Assembly: GCF_030123065.1 (NCBI RefSeq)
Contig: NZ_CP126093.1
Coordinates: 996,001 to 1,060,000, forward strand
DNA: 64,000 nt
Source: Neobacillus sp. DY30
GTDB lineage: Bacteria > Bacillota > Bacilli > Bacillales > Cytobacillaceae
Direction: 5' to 3'
Below, piece after piece: positions 1-9,208 of the stretch (the first letter of the stretch is position 1; each line of letters starts with the position of its first letter). The translations under genes and the position numbers were made by a program. The notes below the pieces were generated by a model. That model saw only the letters and a list, made by a program, of their open reading frames with translations. It did no database searches and had not been told where the DNA came from.

Positions 1-642
1 TGTGGTAAAAGCTCATTGGCTCGTTGTTTATTACGAATTGAACCGATTAACAGTGGGTCAATCTACTTTAAGAATGAGGCAATCGAACAGCTTAATGACC
101 GTCAGTTACAACCCTATCGAAAAAAAATTCAAATCGTCTTTCAAAATCCATCAGCTGCTTTAAATCCAAAGCTTAAAATAAAGGACTCACTGGTTGACCC
201 TTATAACCAGTACAGTAAGGAGCTTAAGCTTAGCCATTTTTCCTATAGCTCTAAGGAATCCTTTGTAAAGCAGCTTCTTGAAGCTGTTGAATTGCCGCCG
301 GAGTTAGCTAATCAATATCCTCATGAATTAAGTGGGGGGCAGAGGCAACGTATAACAATTGCCCGAGCTATTAGCATTGAACCAGAGCTCATTGTTCTAG
401 ATGAGCCGACCGCAAGCCTTGATGTCATCTCACAAGGGGCCGTACTTAAGTTATTGACAAAGCTGCGGGAAACTTTAAATCTCTCTTACTTGTTTATTTC
501 ACATGACCTTGCTGCTGTGAGTCAAATAAGCCAGCGGATCATGGTGATGAAAGATGGGAAGCTTATCGATCAATTCCACGGTGATCAGTTATTTGCTGAG
601 GAGCGCCATCCTTATACAAAAGAGCTTATTTCAATTTTTTAG
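1..642 (+). CDS. Oligopeptide/dipeptide/nickel-type ABC transporter ATPase (5' truncated)
   Basis: The frame is open from base 1 and enters inside the Walker A motif (CGKSSLAR), so the first 40 or so residues lie outside the window. Visible in order: Q-loop VFQNPSAALNP, signature LSGGQRQR, Walker B IVLDEPTASLD, H-loop ISHD, and the C-terminal HPYTKELIS typical of DppF/OppF/NikE ATPases. These energise import of peptides or nickel as the second ATPase of a five-component system. Its partners must lie upstream. A terminator follows the stop, so it is the last gene of its operon. Substrate cannot be told; nickel would fit the urease cluster, but that is only inference. Confidence 0.85.
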   Translation, partial: CGKSSLARCLLRIEPINSGSIYFKNEAIEQLNDRQLQPYRKKIQIVFQNPSAALNPKLKIKDSLVDPYNQYSKELKLSHFSYSSKESFVKQLLEAVELPPELANQYPHELSGGQRQRITIARAISIEPELIVLDEPTASLDVISQGAVLKLLTKLRETLNLSYLFISHDLAAVSQISQRIMVMKDGKLIDQFHGDQLFAEERHPYTKELISIF

Positions 643-663
643 ATAGAAACGATAGTGAATGAT

Positions 664-694
664 GACCGCTCTCATTCTAAAGTGAGGCGGTTTT
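664..694 (+). terminator. Rho-independent terminator of the ABC operon
   Basis: ACCGCTCTCATT and AGTGAGGCGGT form an imperfect stem around a short loop, followed by TTTT, 22 bases after the stop codon. Confidence 0.7.
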
Positions 695-783
695 ACCATT
701 ATTGTTAACATACGAAAAAGGTAAAAAAATCATTATAGGTAGTCGATATAGTTGTATAAATATCAAAACAGATTATGAAATAA

Positions 784-797
784 TGAAAACGCTAACA
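784..797 (+). promoter_or_regulatory. cre site (CcpA operator) upstream of the GH59 gene
   Basis: TGAAAACGCTAACA matches the cre consensus TGWAANCGNTNWCA at every defined position. It lies about 190 bases before the GH59 start in an otherwise gene-free stretch (643-985). Carbon catabolite repression of a secreted glycosidase is the expected role. No convincing -35/-10 pair was found nearby; nothing else was recognised in this stretch. Confidence 0.75.
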
Positions 798-985
798 ATA
801 TGTTACCGAAAAACTCAGATAATTATTGAGATAAAAAAGGAGGATAGTAATTAACATTAGTGTTTTACCTTTACGCAGCTCCTTAGACAAACCTCAGAAA
901 ACATATCTACTAGGAAATCCACCAGATTAGCCACTAAAAACTAGCATTACCATATATAAAAGCGAAGGAGAAGGGATGAAAGTAC

Positions 986-3900
986 ATGGGAAGACAAACA
1001 AAAAAAATTAAAAAAATGATAGGCAATCTCTGTGTTGCTTCCATGCTGGTTGGATCTTTTGGCTTAATAGGTTCAAACGAAACAAAAGCTGAAGTCATCA
1101 CAAAAACCATTACCATTGACGGAAACAATGTTGATCAATACAACCGCTTTAAAGGGTTTGGAACCGTAACAGCTAATAATACATCTCGATTGATGTTAGA
1201 TTACAAAGAAGAGCACCCAGAAGAATACTGGAAAATAATGAACAAGCTATTTAATAAGGATACCGGCGCAGGACTCGCGCACGTCAAGATAGAATTAGGA
1301 GGCGATGTTAACTCATCTTCCGGAACAGAACCTGCAACGATGCGTTATGCGGATGAAGCAGCAAATGTTCTCAGAGGGGCAGGATTCCAGTTTGCAGCAG
1401 ATGCCAAATCTATTAATCCGGATATTACCACCGAAATTCTGCGTTGGGGTGAACCTCGGTTTACATGGAATGGCTCTTCAAAAAATGAATATGAGAATCG
1501 ATATCAATGGTACAAGCAGACAATAGATGCTGTTTATAATGAATATGGCTTTAAATTGGATTATGTTGGTATCTCTCAAAATGAAAGAGCACAAAACAAT
1601 AATCGTATTGAAACAGAGTGGTTAAAATACTTCACAACAAAAATTAAACAAGAGCCTAATTATGAATCAGACTATAAGCATATTAAACTTGTTGCAGCAG
1701 ACGGCTATCGTGATACCAAATCAATCAGCCGTGTCCTGCTCGATCATCCAGATTTGATTGATGAAATAGATGTCATCAGCTCCCATTATGGTCTGACCGG
1801 TTCCACGGAATTAAATCAATTACAAGCAAAACTAATAGCCGATGGCAAGAAGCCAAAAGAAAGCTGGGTGTCAGAAGGAATTGCTCCGATGATTAATGCC
1901 CGTTATCGTGAAAATATGGAGCCAAATTATAAGGGGCTTGGAGGAAAAGCAGGGATTATCGACGTCACTTCGCGTATTATTTCTGTTTATTCATGGACAG
2001 GAGCAGGAAACACTCCATTAAACGCGGTTTCCTTTGATTTTCAGCCATCCGTTGCTGCGTTCTATGAAGGTTCCGCTTATAATCCAAAACATTTAATTAG
2101 TGCGATGGATCCATGGTCTGGTTTTTATGAGGTAGATGGCGGTCTTCAGGGGGTTCGTCATGTGATGAACTTTGTTGGTTATGATGATCACAGTACACCT
2201 GAGAATGAGCGCTGGATGTACGTAAAAGATGCAACCTTTAGTGATGGGGCATTCTTTGATGGCGGTGTAGATGTTGATACAAGTACCCATAACTATCTAA
2301 CATTAAAAGATCCAAAAACCAATGATTATTCAACAGTTTTTTCCAATAACACAAAAGAGACTCGTAAATATAAAATTAAAGCACAAAATCTAAATGGCAA
2401 AGAAAATGCACCGATATATGTATGGGAAACACGCGGTGCCGATGAAGGGCAAGAAGTTGACGCCAACTGGTTTAAAAATATCAACAAAATTACCCCAGTA
2501 AATGGTGAATATGAAGTGGAGGTAAAGCCATACTCAATCGTGACGATTTCAACGTTAGATAAGGAATCTGAGGTTGAAGGCTTTGAATATAAATCAGAAC
2601 CAGTTGATTTAACAAAAGATACGATCATGCCGCTGCCGTATAAAGATGATTTTGAATATGATAAGTATCCTGTTGACGAAAAGGGCAGGGATTATGTAGA
2701 GCGCCGCGGAGGAACGCCGCGATATACGACTGACCAGACCGGTGCTTTTGAAGTTGTGAAGGAAGCAACAAAACCAGCAGCAAGTGGAAGTGCGGAACGA
2801 GCTGCCTTGGAAATTCCGGATGCAAAGTCTCATGGAAATATGCTGCAGCAGAAAATCAGCCATGACATTATCGGTGCAGAGTGGGCTGTTTGGGGCGGAA
2901 AAGATGGCTCAGCAGCTAGCGGTAACCCTAATACCACTATCGGAGATCACCGCTGGGTGAACTATAAAGCATCTTATGACTTTTTACTAGATACGCATAC
3001 ATCTGAAGTAGAAGGCAGAAGTAACTACGCCTTAATCGGTGTAAGGCAGGTAAAGGCTGGCGGGGCAGATTCATATGCACCATATAATGCGCGAGTATAT
3101 TCAAATGGAAAATATGAAATTCTTAAACTAGGAAAGGTTGAAAAAAGTGGAACGATTGAAGGCTTTGATAACAAGGTTTGGCATAATCTAGCATTTGAAG
3201 CAAAAGAAAATGTATTTACACTTTACCTTGACGGCACAGAAATCGATTCATATACAGACAAAGATTCAACCGTAATGGCAGGAAGAGTTGCATTAGGTTC
3301 TGGATACTATGAAACTCTTATCGATAACTTAGTAATTGAACCAATTAAAGGATATACCTATACATCAGAAAAAATTGACAGTGCTCAAGGTAAGAAATAT
3401 GGTACGGAAGAAGAAGCTTTGAACAATAAAGATTTAATTAATCCTATCGGATATTTGGGCAAATGGGATTATACACAGGCAGGTTATGCTCATTTTAACC
3501 GTACACAAATGACGGCAAAAACTGATATTCCTGTTTGGAATGGAGTAACTGTAGGTCATAGGGACACGACAACAGTACCAGGAACCCTGAATAAAGTATT
3601 CTATTCTCAAGGCTGGTCATCTAACAGTAGTAATGCATGGGCATCTACAGGTAGTTCGCTTGAAATTAAATTTAAGGGTACTGAGGTAAGACTTTATGGA
3701 GAAACGAATCCGTCAAATGGAAAAGGCGATGTATATTTAGATGGAGTATTAGTCGGTGAAGCCAACTATACAAATAATAGCAGTATCACTCAGATGGTTT
3801 GGACTGCTGGAGATTTAGAAGATAAAGAACATACGCTTAAAGTGGTAGCAAAAGAGAAGTATATCAGTTTCACTAAAGTTGAAGTTGAAACCACTGATCC

Positions 3901-4783
3901 AGTATTAGCTGTTAAAAAATCAGGACCAGCGGATATTGTGAAAATTTCAGATGAATCCCTAATAGAGAATAAAGAGAACACAGTTTATGCATTTAGAAAG
4001 AATACTGCTTGGGGCTCTAACAGCACCAATGCCTGGGCGAATTTTAATGATGAACCTTATATTCTAGTTAACTTCACGGGTAGTGGTATTGATTATTTGT
4101 CAGGAACCGGTGATAAAACACTTTATAATTTCGAGCTTGATGGTGTAGATATGGGTAACTTTGCCGTTAATACTAGCACAGGCATAAGGTATTCTGTAAG
4201 AGGATTGGAAGAAAAACCACATACGTTGAAGGTTTCTCTGAAAGATAATGAAGTAAAAGAAACCTTTATGGATTACCGTGGAGTCAATATCTACAGTACA
4301 CCGAAAGTAGAGGGTCCTAACAGCAGCATGATCTTCAATTTTGAGGGTTCAGGCTTTAATCTATTTGGAGCGACCCCTGATGCATTGATTGACGTGTACA
4401 TTGATAATCAATTAATCAATGAGAATTTTAGAATTTTTGCGAAAGGTGACAGACATACCTCTTATACGATTCGGGGACTAAAAGATACAAAACACACTGC
4501 TAAAGTGGTGATTAAAGGCGGTACTTTTACTTTGGATGGTATCGATGTTGTTACAGGCAGAAATAAAGTCGAAGTAAACAAAACAAAATTACAGGAATTG
4601 TATGATGCACACAAAGACAAGGATCACAAAGACTACACCAAGGAAAGTTGGATAATATTCCATAAAGCGATACAAACAGCAAAAGAGGTATTAAAAAATC
4701 CTCAAAGCACTTTGGATAAAGTGGTTGCTGCAAGAACCTCTTTAGAGACAGCAATTGAAGGCTTAGCAGAAATAAACGAATAA
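986..4783 (+). CDS. Secreted GH59-family galactosidase (galactocerebrosidase-like), multidomain
   Basis: A 1265-residue exported protein. Residues 1-35 are a signal peptide (KKIKK, hydrophobic core, cleavage near TKA-E). Residues about 50-400 match GH59: GFGTVTANNTSR, KIELGGD, GTEPATM, acid/base Glu200 in GISQNER, nucleophile Glu297 in SWVSEG, and DPWSGFYEV. From about 550, YKDDFEYDKYP and DQTGAFEV match the family's lectin-like domain. Three tandem beta-sandwich modules (about 860-1180) follow, two sharing an SNSxNAW motif, probably carbohydrate binding. A FIVAR-like helical domain (about 1190-1260) ends it. There is no LPXTG anchor. GH59 enzymes remove beta-galactose from glycolipids or glycans; the substrate here is unknown. 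RBS GGAGAAGGG precedes the chosen ATG. A cre site lies upstream. Confidence 0.88.
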   Translation: MGRQTKKIKKMIGNLCVASMLVGSFGLIGSNETKAEVITKTITIDGNNVDQYNRFKGFGTVTANNTSRLMLDYKEEHPEEYWKIMNKLFNKDTGAGLAHVKIELGGDVNSSSGTEPATMRYADEAANVLRGAGFQFAADAKSINPDITTEILRWGEPRFTWNGSSKNEYENRYQWYKQTIDAVYNEYGFKLDYVGISQNERAQNNNRIETEWLKYFTTKIKQEPNYESDYKHIKLVAADGYRDTKSISRVLLDHPDLIDEIDVISSHYGLTGSTELNQLQAKLIADGKKPKESWVSEGIAPMINARYRENMEPNYKGLGGKAGIIDVTSRIISVYSWTGAGNTPLNAVSFDFQPSVAAFYEGSAYNPKHLISAMDPWSGFYEVDGGLQGVRHVMNFVGYDDHSTPENERWMYVKDATFSDGAFFDGGVDVDTSTHNYLTLKDPKTNDYSTVFSNNTKETRKYKIKAQNLNGKENAPIYVWETRGADEGQEVDANWFKNINKITPVNGEYEVEVKPYSIVTISTLDKESEVEGFEYKSEPVDLTKDTIMPLPYKDDFEYDKYPVDEKGRDYVERRGGTPRYTTDQTGAFEVVKEATKPAASGSAERAALEIPDAKSHGNMLQQKISHDIIGAEWAVWGGKDGSAASGNPNTTIGDHRWVNYKASYDFLLDTHTSEVEGRSNYALIGVRQVKAGGADSYAPYNARVYSNGKYEILKLGKVEKSGTIEGFDNKVWHNLAFEAKENVFTLYLDGTEIDSYTDKDSTVMAGRVALGSGYYETLIDNLVIEPIKGYTYTSEKIDSAQGKKYGTEEEALNNKDLINPIGYLGKWDYTQAGYAHFNRTQMTAKTDIPVWNGVTVGHRDTTTVPGTLNKVFYSQGWSSNSSNAWASTGSSLEIKFKGTEVRLYGETNPSNGKGDVYLDGVLVGEANYTNNSSITQMVWTAGDLEDKEHTLKVVAKEKYISFTKVEVETTDPVLAVKKSGPADIVKISDESLIENKENTVYAFRKNTAWGSNSTNAWANFNDEPYILVNFTGSGIDYLSGTGDKTLYNFELDGVDMGNFAVNTSTGIRYSVRGLEEKPHTLKVSLKDNEVKETFMDYRGVNIYSTPKVEGPNSSMIFNFEGSGFNLFGATPDALIDVYIDNQLINENFRIFAKGDRHTSYTIRGLKDTKHTAKVVIKGGTFTLDGIDVVTGRNKVEVNKTKLQELYDAHKDKDHKDYTKESWIIFHKAIQTAKEVLKNPQSTLDKVVAARTSLETAIEGLAEINE

Positions 4784-4823
4784 TTAAGCAAAAGAATATT
4801 TGCAAAAGAGTTACTACCATTAA

Positions 4824-4853
4824 AAGGCCATCCAGTGTGTTCTGGATGGCCTT
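4824..4853. terminator. Bidirectional terminator between GH59 gene and adhE
   Basis: Perfect 12-bp stem AAGGCCATCCAG / CTGGATGGCCTT with a 6-base loop, flanked by A- and T-rich sequence, between two convergent genes. Confidence 0.85.
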
Positions 4854-4862
4854 ATTACTCTT

Positions 4863-7466
4863 TTAAACTCCCTTAAACGCTTTACGATAAATTTCAGCTA
4901 ATTCTGTTACTAATGGCAGTTTAGGGTTAGCTGTAGTACATTGGTCCTCAAATGCTTTATCTGCGAGATAGTCAACCTTGCTTTCGAAAGCCTGAGGATC
5001 AACCCCATTTGCCTCAATGCTCATTGGAATCTCTAGTTCCTCTGCAAGACGGATGATTGCCTGAACAAGGCTTTCGACTCCTTCCTCCGTTGTATTCGCA
5101 GGCAGTCCAAGGGTTCTGGCAATTTCCGCATAACGCTTATCCGCTACAAAGTGGGCATATTTCGGGAATGCTGTGAACTTATTTGGTTTGGCTGCGTTAT
5201 AACGGATGACATGCGGCATTAAGATTGTATTTGCACGTCCATGGGCGATATGGAACTCTGAGCCAAGTTTGTGTGCAAGGCTATGGTTAATACCAAGGAA
5301 TGCATTGGCAAAGGCCATCCCTGCGATAGTTGAAGCATTGTGCACTTTTTCACGTGCTAATTCGTCACTGCCATTTCGGTAAGCTCTTGGCAGATATTCG
5401 AATACAAGCTGTATTGCCTTCATTGCCAGTCCATCTGTATAGTCGTTTGCCATACAAGATACATATGCCTCGATAGCATGAGTCAATACGTCCATTCCAG
5501 TATCAGCTGTAATATGTTTAGGTACCGTCATAACGAACTGTGGATCAATGATTGCTACATCTGGTGTTAATTCATAATCAGCAAGCGGATATTTAATATT
5601 TGCTTCTTTATCGGTAATAACTGAGAATGAGGTTACTTCTGATCCTGTTCCTGATGTTGTTGGAATTGCTACAAACTGAGCTTTTTCCCCTAACTTAGGA
5701 TATTTCACAATTCGTTTACGGATATCGAGAAACTTCTGTTTTAAACCAAAGAATTCAGATTCTGGATTTTCATAGAACAGCCACATTCCTTTTGCCGCAT
5801 CCATCGCTGAACCGCCGCCAAGGGCAATGATTACATCCGGCTGGAATTTAGCCATCATTTCGGTACCCTTCATGACGGTTTCAATGGATGGATCTGGTTC
5901 CACCTCTGAAAAAATTTCACAATGGACATAATCAGGACGTTTTCTTAAATAATAAAGTACCTTATCAACATAGCCTAGTTTTACCATTCCAGGGTCTGTT
6001 ACAATGAATGCTTTAGAGATTTTCGGCATTTTAGCTAAATACTGAGTTGAGTTTTTCTCAAAATAGATCTTGGAAGGGACTTTAAACCATTGCATATTAA
6101 CATTCCTTTGGGCTACTTTTTTAATATTGATTAAGTGAATCGCACCGACGTTCGTTGAAACGGAATTTCCTCCATATGAACCACAGCCAAGTGTCAATGA
6201 AGGCATATAAGCATTGTAAATATCACCGATAGCACCCTGTGATGATGGGGCATTGACTATGATTCTGCCTGCTTTCATCCGGTATCCATACTGCTTAATT
6301 ACATTTTGGTCTTGGGAATGGATGACGGCAGAATGTCCTAAACCGCCGAATTCGAGCATTTCTTCTGCACGTTTTAAGCCTTCTTCATGATTGCCTGCCA
6401 TGTAACAGGCAAGTACTGGGCTTAACTTTTCTCTTGATAGCGGGTATCCAGGTCCGACACCAGTTAATTCAGCTACTAGAATTTTTGTGTTTTCTGGAAC
6501 GGTTACTCCTGCTAAAGCAGCAATTTTGCTGGCAGCCATCCCAACAATATTCGGATTAACAGCACATGACTTTTCATTAATCACTAATTTTTCCACTTTC
6601 GCCTTTTCTTCTTCATTTAAGAAGTAGCAGTTATTGGCAATCATTTCATTTTTTACAGCTGAATAGATTTCTTGATCGATAATAACAGCCTGCTCAGAAG
6701 CACAGATCATTCCGTTGTCAAAGGTCTTTGATAAAATTAAGTCATTTACTGCTTGATGGATATTGGCTGATTTTTCGATATAGCATGGAACGTTTCCGGG
6801 ACCAACACCGAGGGCTGGTTTACCAGAGCTATAAGCAGATTTGACCATTCCCGCTCCGCCGGTTGCAAGAATCATTGAAATCTTTGAATGATTCATCAGT
6901 GCTTGTGTCGCCTCAATAGAAGGAGTTTCAATCCATTGAATGCAATTCTCCGGTGCACCTGCCTTTATCGCTGCGTCCCTGAGGATTCTTGCTGCCTCAC
7001 TGCTGCACTTTTGTGCGGATGGATGGAAAGCAAACACAATTGGATTTCTTGTTTTTATGGAAATCAGTGCTTTAAACATGGTTGTAGACGTTGGATTGGT
7101 TACAGGTGTAACACCAGCAATCACTCCAACCGGTTCGGCAATTTCAATGATTCCTTCATGCACGTTTTCGTTAATAATACCAACGGTTTTATCATATTTG
7201 ATATTATGATAGACATATTCAGTCGCAAACATATTTTTTATGATTTTATCTTCATAAACACCTCGTTTGGTTTCCTCGACAGCAAGTTTTGCAAGCTGCA
7301 TATGCTGGTCAAGCCCAGCTAAGGCCATTTGCTTCACAATATTATTAATCATTTCTTGGTCAAAGCTGCGGAATTCATCTAAAGCTTTTAATCCATTTTC
7401 CACTAAGGTATCAATCATGTTGCTTACACTTTGGACTTCGTTACCTGTTTTTTCTGCCACTGCCAT
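4863..7466 (-). CDS. adhE: Bifunctional acetaldehyde-CoA/alcohol dehydrogenase
   Basis: An 867-residue fusion. The N-terminal half is an acetylating aldehyde dehydrogenase with the catalytic cysteine in GMICASEQ near residue 250. The C-terminal half is an iron-dependent alcohol dehydrogenase (GGGSAMDAAK, TTSGTGSEVTSF, DVLTHAIEAY, HSLAHKLG and HIAHGRAN). It reduces acetyl-CoA to ethanol with two NADH during fermentation. The ATG at 7466 is chosen because GGAGG lies 6 bases before it; an in-frame TTG further upstream has no RBS. A Rex operator lies 27 bases upstream, so NADH/NAD control is likely. A small gene (7560-7787) lies just upstream in the same direction. Confidence 0.96.
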   Translation of the reverse strand: MAVAEKTGNEVQSVSNMIDTLVENGLKALDEFRSFDQEMINNIVKQMALAGLDQHMQLAKLAVEETKRGVYEDKIIKNMFATEYVYHNIKYDKTVGIINENVHEGIIEIAEPVGVIAGVTPVTNPTSTTMFKALISIKTRNPIVFAFHPSAQKCSSEAARILRDAAIKAGAPENCIQWIETPSIEATQALMNHSKISMILATGGAGMVKSAYSSGKPALGVGPGNVPCYIEKSANIHQAVNDLILSKTFDNGMICASEQAVIIDQEIYSAVKNEMIANNCYFLNEEEKAKVEKLVINEKSCAVNPNIVGMAASKIAALAGVTVPENTKILVAELTGVGPGYPLSREKLSPVLACYMAGNHEEGLKRAEEMLEFGGLGHSAVIHSQDQNVIKQYGYRMKAGRIIVNAPSSQGAIGDIYNAYMPSLTLGCGSYGGNSVSTNVGAIHLINIKKVAQRNVNMQWFKVPSKIYFEKNSTQYLAKMPKISKAFIVTDPGMVKLGYVDKVLYYLRKRPDYVHCEIFSEVEPDPSIETVMKGTEMMAKFQPDVIIALGGGSAMDAAKGMWLFYENPESEFFGLKQKFLDIRKRIVKYPKLGEKAQFVAIPTTSGTGSEVTSFSVITDKEANIKYPLADYELTPDVAIIDPQFVMTVPKHITADTGMDVLTHAIEAYVSCMANDYTDGLAMKAIQLVFEYLPRAYRNGSDELAREKVHNASTIAGMAFANAFLGINHSLAHKLGSEFHIAHGRANTILMPHVIRYNAAKPNKFTAFPKYAHFVADKRYAEIARTLGLPANTTEEGVESLVQAIIRLAEELEIPMSIEANGVDPQAFESKVDYLADKAFEDQCTTANPKLPLVTELAEIYRKAFKGV

Positions 7467-7492
7467 GTTAATTCCTCCAAATTCCAATTAGT

Positions 7493-7510
7493 TTGTGAAA
7501 AAATTCACAA
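7493..7510 (-). promoter_or_regulatory. Rex operator upstream of adhE
   Basis: TTGTGAAAAAATTCACAA has perfect 7-bp arms TTGTGAA/TTCACAA and matches the Bacillus Rex consensus TTGTGAAATATTTCACAA at 16 of 18 positions. It abuts the adhE RBS. Rex represses fermentation genes until NADH rises. Confidence 0.85.
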
Positions 7511-7559
7511 GTAGATTTAAAAAAATAACAACAAATAATATTGCTATGACCTTACAGGG

Positions 7560-7787
7560 TTACTCGCATACAGGGTTTCGTGGGATCTTTTCAAAGGAAA
7601 TGTCAGTAAGGACCTTTGAGTATTTTTTTACAATGATGACATAATTAACAGTCCAAATATAACTTGGAATACTCTCGTTATCTTTAAACATCATAGCTTC
7701 AAATTCATCACCAATAGTTTCTTCGAACGCTTCTAGTGTATACGTTTCAGCGTCAGTGGAGAAGGATTTCCATTCGCATAACATCAT
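7560..7787 (-). CDS. Small acidic hypothetical protein upstream of adhE
   Basis: A 75-residue protein that I do not recognise. It is acidic in the middle (EAFEETIGDEFEA) and has the segment YIWTVNYVIIVKKY, hydrophobic but too charged for a clear membrane helix. AAGGAGTG lies 7 bases before the ATG, supporting translation. It reads toward adhE, with a 93-bp gap holding a Rex operator, and a second Rex-like site lies 60 bases before its own start. It may therefore be part of the anaerobic or redox response. Function unknown. Confidence 0.6.
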   Translation of the reverse strand: MMLCEWKSFSTDAETYTLEAFEETIGDEFEAMMFKDNESIPSYIWTVNYVIIVKKYSKVLTDISFEKIPRNPVCE

Positions 7788-7846
7788 GTCATATCACTCC
7801 TTGTGTTCTTTATGAATTTATCATACCATCAATTTCGCATAAAAGT

Positions 7847-7864
7847 TTGTGAAATATTGAACAA
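7847..7864 (-). promoter_or_regulatory. Second Rex-like operator
   Basis: TTGTGAAATATTGAACAA matches 16 of 18 positions of the Rex consensus, with the two differences in the right arm. It lies 60 bases upstream of the 75-residue gene that precedes adhE. Confidence 0.6.
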
Positions 7865-7953
7865 ACTTTGAACTATTTACGAAAATACGAAAAATGGTCC
7901 TATTATCCTAATGAAGTGACAAGAGGGAAGGAGATGTTCTTAGTCGAGTCTGG

Positions 7954-8339
7954 ATTGAGGATAAATCTCATGAAGCGATGCAGGGGATTAGTCCTTAATC
8001 GGGGGTCTTGAGGACAAATCTCATGAAGCGGAGTAGAAGAATGGTCCTTAATCGGGGGTCTTGAGGACAAATCTCATGAAGCGGAGCAGGGGATTAGTCC
8101 TTAATGGGGGGTCTTGAAGTCAAATCTCGTGAATCGATGCAGGGGATTAGTCCTTAATTGGGGGTCTTGAGGTCAAATCTCATGAATCGATGCAGAGGAT
8201 TAGTCCTTAATCAGGGGTCTTGAGGACAAATCTCATGAAGTGGAGCAGAAGATTAGTCCTTAATCGGGGGTCTTGAGGACAAATCTCATGAAGCGGAGCA
8301 GGGGATTAGTCCTTAATCAGGGATCTTGAGGACAAATCA
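7954..8339. repeat. 53-bp tandem hairpin array (seven units plus a partial)
   Basis: Units begin at 7954, 8007, 8060, 8113, 8166, 8219, 8272 and 8325 (partial), each exactly 53 bases apart. The core of each junction is ATTAGTCCTTAA, a 9-base G-rich loop, then TTGAGGACAAAT, which pair over 10 of 12 positions. Two unit types alternate, with GGAGCAG or GATGCAG in the linker. As 53 is not a multiple of 3, the array does not encode repeats. A related two-unit copy lies at 43964-44054. Not a CRISPR: there are no unique spacers. Confidence 0.9.
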
Positions 8340-8382
8340 TATATCACTATGAAAGTGTGACCAATAATCTACTCTTCCTTAT

Positions 8383-8653
8383 ATGAATAAACGAGCCTTC
8401 CTGTTGGCTCCTTCCAACTATTTCGGATCATTGCCATTTTTGCGGTGCCTGTTCGATTTTATGTCCGACGGATGCGTTAAGAATGATCACGGAAAATAAC
8501 CAGGTATCAATCACACTCAATCCTGCCAAATGTGTAGACTGTTCATTATGCGAAGAGATCTGTTTTACGAAAAGTATTCAATTAAAGCACATGCAATACA
8601 GAACCCTTCTCAAACAGGAGCAGCGTCTTCTCGTGAAGGGCATTAATCAGTAA
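8383..8653 (+). pseudogene. Decayed two-[4Fe-4S] ferredoxin-domain gene
   Basis: The frame from 8387 to the stop at 8651-8653 encodes two cluster motifs: CHFCGACSILCPTDAL (CxxCxxCxxxCP) and CVDCSLCEEICF. No start codon or RBS serves this frame. An ATG at 8383 (MNKRAFLLAPSNYF) lies in the neighbouring frame and would join it by a one-base shift near 8425. It is either 5'-truncated or frameshifted. The 53-bp repeat array ends just upstream. The original was probably an electron-transfer iron-sulfur protein; its parent family is not identified. Confidence 0.7.
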
Positions 8654-8672
8654 TACCTTGCATCATGCATCA

Positions 8673-8706
8673 AAAAATAACAGCCCAACTCAGGGCTGTT
8701 ATTTTT
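8673..8706. terminator. Bidirectional terminator
   Basis: 14-bp stem AAAAATAACAGCCC / GGGCTGTTATTTTT with loop AACTCA. It includes the last codons of the SET gene on the minus strand. Confidence 0.85.
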
Positions 8707-9088
8707 CTTGTTTTTCTTTATCAAACCAAAGCAGTTCTTGGTCCTCTTCATCGCCATTATAGTTAATCAGAATTTCTTCGCCAGCTTTTATGTCTTTGTA
8801 AGCAAAAAAGTCAAAGGTGTGGTTTGGAAAATTGATTTCATATGTGGCATTCGGCTGATAGGAATGATTAAATAGCATCCCATAACCTAAAAGAATACAT
8901 GTATGGTTAATTCCATATTCAAATGCATAGTCGGCAAGCAATGTTTTTTCAATGTGCTCGTGCTCTGCATTTGGATAGGCGATAACGGGTGCTTCATGGA
9001 TCAGTTCACCCTTTTTAATATCACGAGTAGCAAATACGCCTCGATTGAACTCTCCGTCACTAAGTTTTGAAGTTTTTATTTCTATCAT
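8699..9088 (-). CDS. SET-domain protein
   Basis: 129 residues forming a compact SET domain: RGVFATRDIKKGELI near the start, FNHSYQPNATYE (the NHS motif that contacts S-adenosylmethionine) and AGEEILINYN at the end. The SET family contains protein-lysine methyltransferases; bacterial short versions have mostly unknown substrates. The ATG at 9088 is preferred over a GTG three codons upstream because AGGTG lies 6 bases before it. It stands alone between a decayed gene and the ade-guaD unit. Confidence 0.85.
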   Translation of the reverse strand: MIEIKTSKLSDGEFNRGVFATRDIKKGELIHEAPVIAYPNAEHEHIEKTLLADYAFEYGINHTCILLGYGMLFNHSYQPNATYEINFPNHTFDFFAYKDIKAGEEILINYNGDEEDQELLWFDKEKQEK

Positions 9089-9208
9089 GTTTGTCACCTA
9101 CATTTACTTTCTGTGAAGTCAATTATCATTATAGTTTGACAGGTATTGGCCTTGAAAGCAACCGTTTTTCGGTTTCTCGCATGATAGTCTGTCTAAAAGG
9201 CACGAATT

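Noticed and set aside
7954..8339. CRISPR array
   Set aside because: The whole 53-base unit is conserved, with no unique spacers, and no cas gene is near.
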